DNA from: Alphaproteobacteria bacterium
Lineage (GTDB): Bacteria > Pseudomonadota > Alphaproteobacteria > UBA8366
Direction of reading: 5' to 3'
DNA length: 12,214 nucleotides
Assembly (NCBI GenBank): GCA_029861675.1
Contig: JAOTYV010000128.1
Location: 1-12,214, forward strand
The position numbers were made by a program, and so were the translations under genes. Shown here in pieces: positions 7,340-12,214 of the stretch (position 1 is its first letter; every line of letters starts with the position of its first letter). Under the pieces are notes generated by a model. It saw only the letters and a program-made list of their open reading frames with translations, was not told the DNA's origin and did not search any database.

Positions 7340-7744
7340 TTGCTGGCGCTCCTCGCGATAGCCCTCGCCCCTGCGTTTGGTGGGTTCTCTGCCGCCGCCG
7401 CCGAGGGCGATACCCTGGTGCTGCAGGGACTCGACAAGGTGACGGCACGCATCTGGACCTTCGACGCGCGAATCGGCCAGGTCGTCCGATTCGGCACATT
7501 GGAAATTCGCCCACGGTTTTGCAATCGAACGCCGCCGGAAGAGCCGCCGGAAAGCGCGGCGTTTCTCGATATCTACGAAGCCCGCATCGGCGAAGACCGA
7601 AGCGATCTGTTCCACGGCTGGATGTTTTCCTCCAGCCCGGCGTTGAATGCCCTGGAGCACCCGGTTTATGACGTGTGGGTTCTTGACTGCAAGGTGGCCG
7701 ATGGCGCGGCACCGTCGGATCCGCCGACCTCCGCGCAGAAGTAG
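7340..7744 (+). CDS. DUF2155 domain-containing secreted protein
   Basis: A small predicted periplasmic protein of unknown function. The DUF2155 core covers about residues 28-118, with LDKVTARIWTFDARIG (31-46), the FGTLEIRPRFCNRTPPEEPP block (51-70) and FHGWMFSSSPALNALEHPVY (91-110). Cys61 and Cys117 could form a disulfide. A hydrophobic leader ending SAAAAEGD looks like a cleavable signal peptide. The start is uncertain: the TTG at 7340 yields a signal without its positive end, while the frame stays open back to 7280. An ATT at 7301, with AGAGGGGG just upstream and overlapping the mlaD stop, would restore the segment containing GPRQ before the hydrophobic core. The gene ends 9 bp from the 3' end of convergent aat. 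In several alphaproteobacteria (from memory) it follows mlaD, which hints at a cell-envelope role but does not show one. Confidence 0.9.
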   Translation: MLALLAIALAPAFGGFSAAAAEGDTLVLQGLDKVTARIWTFDARIGQVVRFGTLEIRPRFCNRTPPEEPPESAAFLDIYEARIGEDRSDLFHGWMFSSSPALNALEHPVYDVWVLDCKVADGAAPSDPPTSAQK

Positions 7745-7753
7745 TCCGGCCGC

Positions 7754-8395
7754 TCAGCCCGACAATATGGACGTGACGTAGCCGGGATCTACAGTCCGCA
7801 CAAACGCCGCCCGGGTGGCCAGCGCATCGCTCAACAGGATTCTGTACTCGCTGCGCGGTATTTCCTTGGCGCCGAACCGGACGAGATGCTTGGTGATAAA
7901 CTGCGTGTCGATGAAATGGTACGCGCCAAGTTTCAGGGACGCCGCCAAATAGACCAGGGCGACCTTGCTCGCATCGGTATCGCGGCTGAACATGCTTTCG
8001 CCGAAGAAAATTCCCCCCAGCGAAACACCGTATAGCCCGCCTGCGAGTTGGCCGTCGCGCCAACACTCGACGCTATGGGCGTGGCCCATGCGATAGAGCG
8101 TCGAGTAGAGTTCGATAATCCGGTCGTTGATCCAGGTTCTCGGCCTGTTGCCGGTCGCTTCCGCGCAACTCTCAATGACGGCTTCGAATTCCATGTCGAA
8201 GGTGACCGTGAACGCGCCCTGGCGAATCGTCCGCCGCAGGCGTCTCGGCACGTGGAATTCGTCGAGCAAGATGATGCCGCGCATGCGCGGGTCGACCCAA
8301 AAGAGCTCTGGATCATTGCGGTCTTCGGCCATGGGAAAGACGCCCACTGCATAGGCTTTTAGCAGCATGTCCGGCGTCAGATCGGGCATTTCCAT
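7754..8395 (-). CDS. aat: Leucyl/phenylalanyl-tRNA--protein transferase
   Basis: A 213-residue cytoplasmic enzyme that transfers Leu or Phe from aminoacyl-tRNA to N-terminal Lys or Arg of proteins, marking them for ClpS/ClpAP degradation by the N-end rule. Family blocks: AVGVFPMAE (16-24), [12 protein letters not shown] (31-42), [12 protein letters not shown] (47-58), RTWIND (86-91), GHAHSVECW (104-112), [20 protein letters not shown] (119-138; Glu133 corresponds to the conserved catalytic-pocket Glu) and FIDTQF. Length is typical. ATG 8395 is chosen because it lies 16 bp after the accC stop; ATG 8389, two codons on, is equally possible, and the longer open frame to 8467 overlaps accC and is not family-like. 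It is the last gene of the aroQ-accB-accC-aat run. Confidence 0.96.
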   Translation of the reverse strand: MEMPDLTPDMLLKAYAVGVFPMAEDRNDPELFWVDPRMRGIILLDEFHVPRRLRRTIRQGAFTVTFDMEFEAVIESCAEATGNRPRTWINDRIIELYSTLYRMGHAHSVECWRDGQLAGGLYGVSLGGIFFGESMFSRDTDASKVALVYLAASLKLGAYHFIDTQFITKHLVRFGAKEIPRSEYRILLSDALATRAAFVRTVDPGYVTSILSG

Positions 8396-8411
8396 GGCGT
8401 TACCCGCGGGT

Positions 8412-9761
8412 TCAGTCGTCGGTGTCTCCCGACAACCAGGCTTCAAGCCAGTGAATATTATAATCACCGTTCAGAAAAGACTGTTCGTTCATCAGACGTT
8501 GATGCAACGGAATCGTCGTATCGATCCCGCCGATGACGAATTCCTCCAGAGCGCGCCGCAGCCGCATCAAACATTCGTTGCGGGTGCGCCCGTGCACGAT
8601 CAATTTCGCGACCAGGCTGTCGTAATGCGGCGGTACGGTATAGCCGGAATACAGCGCGGAATCGACGCGAATTCCGAGTCCGCCCGGCGCATGGAATTCC
8701 GTGACCTTGCCGGGCGACGGCACGAAGGTTTCCGCATTTTCCGCGTTCAGCCGGCACTCGATGGCGTGCCCGGAGAGTTCGATATCGCTTTGCGTATATT
8801 CCAATGTGCCGCCTGCTGCGACGCGAAGCTGTTCGCGCACGAGGTCGACGCCGCTGATCATCTCGGTGATCGGGTGTTCGACCTGGAGGCGCGTATTCAT
8901 CTCGATGAAATAGAATTCGCCGTCTTCGTACAGAAATTCGACGGTGCCGGCGCTGCGATAGTTCAGCTTGGACAGCGCCTTGACCACCGTCTGGCCGATC
9001 CGCTCGCGTGTCTCGGCGTTGAGGGCCGGGGACGGGGCCTCCTCCAGAACCTTTTGATGGCGGCGCTGCAGCGAACAATCCCGCTCGCCGAAATGCAGTA
9101 CGGTTCCGTTGCCGTCCCCCAGGACCTGAACTTCGATATGGCGCGGCGTTCTGAGCAGCTTTTCGATATAAACCGAGTCGTCGCCGAAGGCCGCCTTGGC
9201 TTCCTGGCGGCACATGGACAGCGCTTCCGACATTTCGTCGGCACTATCCGCGATCTTCATGCCCCTGCCGCCGCCGCCGGCGGCCGCCTTCAAAATTACC
9301 GGATAGCCGATTTCTTCGGCGACTTTGATGGCTACGTCGTCTTCCTCGACGGCGCCATCCGATCCCGGCACCACCGGGATGCCGATTTCGCGGGCAATTT
9401 CCTTCGCGCGAATCTTGTCGCCCATTTGCGCGATGTGATCCGGCGACGGGCCGATGAAGACGAGGCCGTGCTCCTCCACCATCTCGGCGAAATGGGCGTT
9501 CTCCGACAGGAAGCCGATGCCGGGATGCACCGCATCGACGCCGGATATCGTCGCCGCCGTCAGGATCGCGGGGACGTTCAGATAACTGTCTTTCGACGGC
9601 GGCGGTCCGATGCACACGGATTCATCGGCCAGGCGGACATGCATGGCGTCGGAATCCGCGGTGGAGTGAACGGCAACCGTCTGCACGCCCATCTCCTGGC
9701 AGGCACGGTGAATGCGGAGCGCGATTTCTCCGCGATTCGCGATCAGGACTTTTTCGAACAT
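8412..9761 (-). CDS. accC: Acetyl-CoA carboxylase, biotin carboxylase subunit
   Basis: A 449-residue enzyme, the same length as E. coli AccC. It carboxylates the biotin on AccB using ATP and bicarbonate, the first half-reaction of malonyl-CoA synthesis for fatty acids. Domains: N-terminal [16 protein letters not shown] (2-17), [10 protein letters not shown] (79-88), ATP-grasp domain with Lys116, the glycine loop GGGGRGM (162-168), HIEVQVLGD (208-216), [13 protein letters not shown] (225-237) and the metal and bicarbonate site [11 protein letters not shown] (287-297), then the C-terminal biotin carboxylase domain (about 335-440). No key residue is missing. The ATG at 9761 shares one base with the accB TGA stop (TGATG), so translation is coupled; the GTG one codon upstream is less likely. 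Confidence 0.98.
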   Translation of the reverse strand: MFEKVLIANRGEIALRIHRACQEMGVQTVAVHSTADSDAMHVRLADESVCIGPPPSKDSYLNVPAILTAATISGVDAVHPGIGFLSENAHFAEMVEEHGLVFIGPSPDHIAQMGDKIRAKEIAREIGIPVVPGSDGAVEEDDVAIKVAEEIGYPVILKAAAGGGGRGMKIADSADEMSEALSMCRQEAKAAFGDDSVYIEKLLRTPRHIEVQVLGDGNGTVLHFGERDCSLQRRHQKVLEEAPSPALNAETRERIGQTVVKALSKLNYRSAGTVEFLYEDGEFYFIEMNTRLQVEHPITEMISGVDLVREQLRVAAGGTLEYTQSDIELSGHAIECRLNAENAETFVPSPGKVTEFHAPGGLGIRVDSALYSGYTVPPHYDSLVAKLIVHGRTRNECLMRLRRALEEFVIGGIDTTIPLHQRLMNEQSFLNGDYNIHWLEAWLSGDTDD

Positions 9762-10228
9762 CACTCGAGAATTAACAAAACTTCGCCGAATTCAACCGGT
9801 TGCGCGTCGGCGACGCAAATCGCCTTGACGACACCGGAACGCGGCGCGGGAATTTGATTCATGACTTTCATGGCTTCGATGATCAACAGTGTCTGGCCCT
9901 CGGTCACCTGATCGCCTTGCTTCACGAACGGCTCGGCGCCGGGTTGCGGCGACAAATAGGTCGTGCCGACCATGGGGGACGGTATGGCGCCCGGGTCGTC
10001 GGCGCCGGGCGCTGCGCTTGCTTCGCCGGCTTCGGCGGCCACAGCCGTTACGGGTGCCGCGGTCGGCGCAGATACGCTGACGGGCGCCGCCGCGACAGCA
10101 TGCGTTGCCGCGCGCGACACGCGAACCGATTTGTTGCCTTCGCAAATTTCGATTTCAGTGAGGTTCGTTTCGTCGAGAAGTTGGCCCAAGTCGCGAATCA
10201 GCGTCTTGTCCACCTGAAACTTAGGCAT
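9761..10228 (-). CDS. accB: Acetyl-CoA carboxylase biotin carboxyl carrier protein
   Basis: A 155-residue carrier (156 in E. coli) that holds biotin and shuttles carboxyl groups from AccC to the carboxyltransferase. It has an N-terminal helical region (1-40; FQVDKTLIRDLGQLLDETN), an Ala/Pro/Val-rich flexible linker (about 41-80), and a biotinyl domain (81-155) with the protruding thumb GTTYLSPQPGAEPF (88-101) and the biotinylation site EAMKVMN, Lys121. ATG 10228 has AAGGA 5 nt upstream; the longer open frame to 10342 overlaps aroQ and is not family-like. The gene follows aroQ by 55 bp and is joined to accC by a one-base stop/start overlap. Confidence 0.97.
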   Translation of the reverse strand: MPKFQVDKTLIRDLGQLLDETNLTEIEICEGNKSVRVSRAATHAVAAAPVSVSAPTAAPVTAVAAEAGEASAAPGADDPGAIPSPMVGTTYLSPQPGAEPFVKQGDQVTEGQTLLIIEAMKVMNQIPAPRSGVVKAICVADAQPVEFGEVLLILE

Positions 10229-10283
10229 GACCGTCCTTACGTTTGTTGTCCAGCCGGTTTTCGCTCTGTTGCGGCCACGATAT

Positions 10284-10733
10284 TCACCGATTTGCCAACA
10301 TTCGATTAACCGCATCAAGCGCAAGCAGATAACCGTGTGCACCGAAGCCGCAAATGAGGCCGCTCGCCGCGAGCGAAATATACGAGTGATGCCGAAACGG
10401 CTCGCGTGTGAATATATTCGACAGGTGCAGTTCGATGACGGGAATGTCGAGTGTTTTTATCGCGTCGAGCAACGCCACCGATGTGTGCGTCAAGGCGCCT
10501 GCGTTGATGATCAGCGCGGCCGCGGATCGCCGGGCGTCCTGAATCCAGGTCACCAATTCACCTTCGATGTTCGACTGACGGAAGGTGAGCTTCAGGCCAA
10601 GCGACTTGGCGTGCTTCCCACACGCCGCCTCGATGTCCGCCAGCGTCTCGCTGCCGTAGATTTCCGGTTCCCGCACACCCAGCATGTTGAGATTTGGGCC
10701 GTTCAGGATCAAGATTCCGGGTTGGTCAGCCAC
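10284..10733 (-). CDS. aroQ: Type II 3-dehydroquinate dehydratase
   Basis: A 149-residue dodecamer-forming enzyme that dehydrates 3-dehydroquinate to 3-dehydroshikimate, the third step of the shikimate pathway. Signature blocks: ILILNGPNLNMLG (7-19), the mobile lid REPEIYG with catalytic Tyr26 (21-27), FRQSNIEGELVTWI (51-64), IINAGALTHTS (75-85), IELHLSNI with His103 (100-107), RHHSYIS (114-120) and ICGFGAHGYLLAL. Active-site residues are intact. The start is GTG 10733, chosen because the family begins just before the ILILNGPNLN strand. It has no evident ribosome-binding sequence; instead a 6-bp palindrome sits directly upstream and a 7-codon ORF overlaps the start. The gene leads the minus-strand run into accB, accC and aat, a frequent bacterial arrangement. 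Confidence 0.96.
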   Translation of the reverse strand: MADQPGILILNGPNLNMLGVREPEIYGSETLADIEAACGKHAKSLGLKLTFRQSNIEGELVTWIQDARRSAAALIINAGALTHTSVALLDAIKTLDIPVIELHLSNIFTREPFRHHSYISLAASGLICGFGAHGYLLALDAVNRMLANR

Positions 10734-10893
10734 GTGCGGGCACCCGCATTCGTTGTTTGTGCCAATCTACTATATGTGGACGCAAATTGGCGAAAATAGC
10801 AAGAGCTTGTGTGTATTCCGCTGCCGGGTTGGTGGTTTTGATCGCTTGGTCTAGGGTGCGGCGACGCGGTGGAACCGAGAGGGAGTCCAATAG
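10734..10893. promoter_or_regulatory. Divergent promoter region aroQ / S9 peptidase
   Basis: This 160-bp gap must hold promoters for both directions. For aroQ, a good -10 match TATAGT lies on the minus strand at 10774-10769, with a weak TTTTCG 16 bp upstream of it, which would start the transcript near 10762. A GCCAAT (10761-10766) and ATTGGC (10786-10791) inverted repeat flanks this -10 and could be an operator, although six-base arms are short. A second palindrome (10735-10748) abuts the aroQ GTG. For the plus strand only the ribosome-binding GAGGGAG (about 10879-10885) is clear. Confidence 0.4.
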
Positions 10894-12214
10894 ATGCCGA
10901 AGGTGAAGGAAGTTCCGTTCGGCGAATGGAAGTCTCCGGTTTCGGCGGCGATGATCGTGCAGGACAGCGTCGGGATCGGCCAAATCGCGCTGGATGACGG
11001 CACGATATACTGGACCGAGCAGCGTCCGGCGGAGAACGGCCGCACCGCACTGGTTCGGTGCGGTGGCGACGGCCGGCCCGAGGACGTGGTGCCGCCGCCG
11101 TTCAGCGTGCGATCGCGTGTCCATGAGTATGGTGGCGGCGGGTTTGCCGTCCGCGATGGCACGGTGTGGTTTTGCAACGATTCGGATCAGCGCCTGTATT
11201 GCCAATCCGCCGGACTTGCACCGGCGCCGGTGACGGAGGAGGGGGCGTGGCGTTTCGCCGACCTGGTTGTCGATGCACCGCGCAACCGGGTCGTTGCCGT
11301 GCGTGAGGACCATGGCCGGGACGGCGGCGAACCGGTCAACGAACTGGTCGCAATCGACACTGCCGGAACGATCGTTGTGCTTGCCAGTGGTGCGGATTTC
11401 TACGCCGCTCCCCGGATATCGCCCGATGGCACGCATCTCGCCTGGCTGTCGTGGAATCATCCGCATATGCCGTGGTCCGACTGCATCCTCTCCGAGGCGG
11501 CACTCGATGCGGCGGGACGACCCAACGGCGCGCGGCGTGTCGCCGGCGGCGACGGCGAAGCCGTCTTTCAGCCGGAATGGTCGCCCGACGGGACGCTGTA
11601 TTTCGTGTCCGACAGGAGCGGCTGGTGGAACCTGTACCGTTGCGATGGGGCGGCGGTGCTGCCGGTGTGTCCGGTCGAGGCGGAATTCGGTCTGCCGCAA
11701 TGGATTTTTAATATGCGCACATATGGATTTGCCGATGCGCGGTCGATCATCTGCGTCTATCTGCTCGATGGTATCGCCAAACTCGCCCGCATTGACGCAC
11801 GAAGCGGTGCAATCCGGTCGATCCAGGTCCCCTATGTCGAGATGCATGGGCTCGTCGCCGATGCGGACAGCGTGGTTTTTTCCGGTGGCGGCATGCATGA
11901 GCCGTCCGCGCTGATCCGGGTGGCGCTCCCGGAGGATGAGCAGACGGTGATACGGCGCTCAATGGCCCGCGCGGTCGATACCCGGTTTCTTTCGAAAGCC
12001 CAACCCGTGTCATTCAAAAGCGCCGGCGGCCGCACCGCTCATGCGTTCTATTATCCGCCGCGCAACGATGACTACCGCCCGGTTGCAGGTACGTTGCCGC
12101 CGCTCATCGTGAAAAGTCACGGTGGCCCGACCGGACAATCCGGGGGCGCCTTCAGCCTCAAGACACAGTTCTGGACCAGCCGCGGATTCGCGGTGTTGGA
12201 CGTGAATTATGGCG
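10894..12214 (+). CDS. S9 family (prolyl oligopeptidase-like) serine peptidase, 3' end missing
   Basis: An open frame runs from ATG 10894 to the window edge, giving 440 of an expected 640-660 residues. The N-terminal part is the beta-propeller that gates substrate access in this family, with repeated ISPDGTHLAW (175-184) and WSPDGTLYFVSDRSGWWNLY (229-248) blade motifs, and VHEYGGGGFAV (76-86). From about residue 380 the alpha/beta-hydrolase domain begins; IVKSHGGPTGQ with His409-Gly-Gly contains the oxyanion-hole strand, followed by FWTSRGFAVLDVNYG. The catalytic Ser-Asp-His would lie beyond the edge. This matches COG1506 dipeptidyl aminopeptidase/acylaminoacyl peptidases. No signal peptide is seen, so a cytoplasmic role on peptides is likely. 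GGGAG 8-9 nt before the ATG supports the start. It is divergent from aroQ. Confidence 0.92.
   Translation, partial: MPKVKEVPFGEWKSPVSAAMIVQDSVGIGQIALDDGTIYWTEQRPAENGRTALVRCGGDGRPEDVVPPPFSVRSRVHEYGGGGFAVRDGTVWFCNDSDQRLYCQSAGLAPAPVTEEGAWRFADLVVDAPRNRVVAVREDHGRDGGEPVNELVAIDTAGTIVVLASGADFYAAPRISPDGTHLAWLSWNHPHMPWSDCILSEAALDAAGRPNGARRVAGGDGEAVFQPEWSPDGTLYFVSDRSGWWNLYRCDGAAVLPVCPVEAEFGLPQWIFNMRTYGFADARSIICVYLLDGIAKLARIDARSGAIRSIQVPYVEMHGLVADADSVVFSGGGMHEPSALIRVALPEDEQTVIRRSMARAVDTRFLSKAQPVSFKSAGGRTAHAFYYPPRNDDYRPVAGTLPPLIVKSHGGPTGQSGGAFSLKTQFWTSRGFAVLDVNYG

Noticed and set aside
7745..7753. Terminator expected between convergent DUF2155 and aat
   Set aside because: Only 9 bp separate the stops and no hairpin with a T run is seen there or just inside either gene, so no terminator is reported.
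8412..9761. [10 protein letters not shown] in AccC where E. coli has Tyr in place of Ile
   Set aside because: Other catalytic and ATP-grasp residues are intact and this position, as I recall, varies between lineages including alphaproteobacteria, so I treat it as normal divergence.
8367..9857. 496-codon plus-strand open frame opposite accC
   Set aside because: It lies antisense to an intact, full-length accC and also crosses the accB end. Long antisense frames are expected opposite GC-rich genes, and the translation has no recognisable domain and is rich in Arg/His/Asp as such shadows usually are.
10726..11898. 390-codon minus-strand open frame opposite the S9 peptidase gene
   Set aside because: The plus strand gives a clear S9 beta-propeller and hydrolase domain. 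The antisense translation shows no family features.

Overview
The window looks like a core-chromosome segment of an alphaproteobacterium, with a Rhodospirillales-like gene set. The main reasons are an NDUFA12-type complex I subunit (found in Alphaproteobacteria and mitochondria), a B12-dependent class II ribonucleotide reductase of about 1,220 residues, a COG3146/DUF482 acyltransferase, and the order NDUFA12 - mlaD - DUF2155 followed by aat, accC, accB and aroQ. The DNA is GC-rich. I see no insertion sequence, integrase, CRISPR array, tRNA or rRNA, and no sign of recent transfer.

Layout. Positions 1-1582 (minus strand) hold a COG3146 acyltransferase that runs off the left edge and, upstream of it, a RidA-family gene with an apparent one-base insertion. 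A strong intrinsic terminator (1700-1736) separates these from nrdJ (1775-5446, minus). The 451-bp gap 5447-5897 carries two NrdR-box-like sites 31 bp apart and a 13-bp direct repeat in the probable nrdJ leader. On the plus strand, 5898-7744 holds a compact run: NDUFA12, two consecutive MlaD/MCE proteins (the second starting in an ATGA overlap) and a secreted DUF2155 protein. It meets head-on a minus-strand run, aroQ - accB - accC - aat (10733 down to 7754), with only 9 bp between the two 3' ends. A 160-bp divergent gap then leads to a plus-strand S9 prolyl-oligopeptidase-like gene that is cut by the right edge.

How the genes work together. nrdJ supplies deoxyribonucleotides and is probably repressed by NrdR when nucleotide levels are high. 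accB and accC give the biotin carrier and biotin carboxylase of acetyl-CoA carboxylase (malonyl-CoA for fatty acids). aroQ is a shikimate-pathway step. aat is the N-end-rule aminoacyl transferase. The MlaD proteins belong to phospholipid trafficking between the membranes, and NDUFA12 assists complex I. This is mostly housekeeping sequence. The points most worth a second look are the RidA frameshift, the NrdR-box pair and its long leader, the paired mlaD genes away from any visible mlaE/F/B, and two unusual translation starts (DUF2155 and aroQ). I found nothing I would call a new defence or mobile system.
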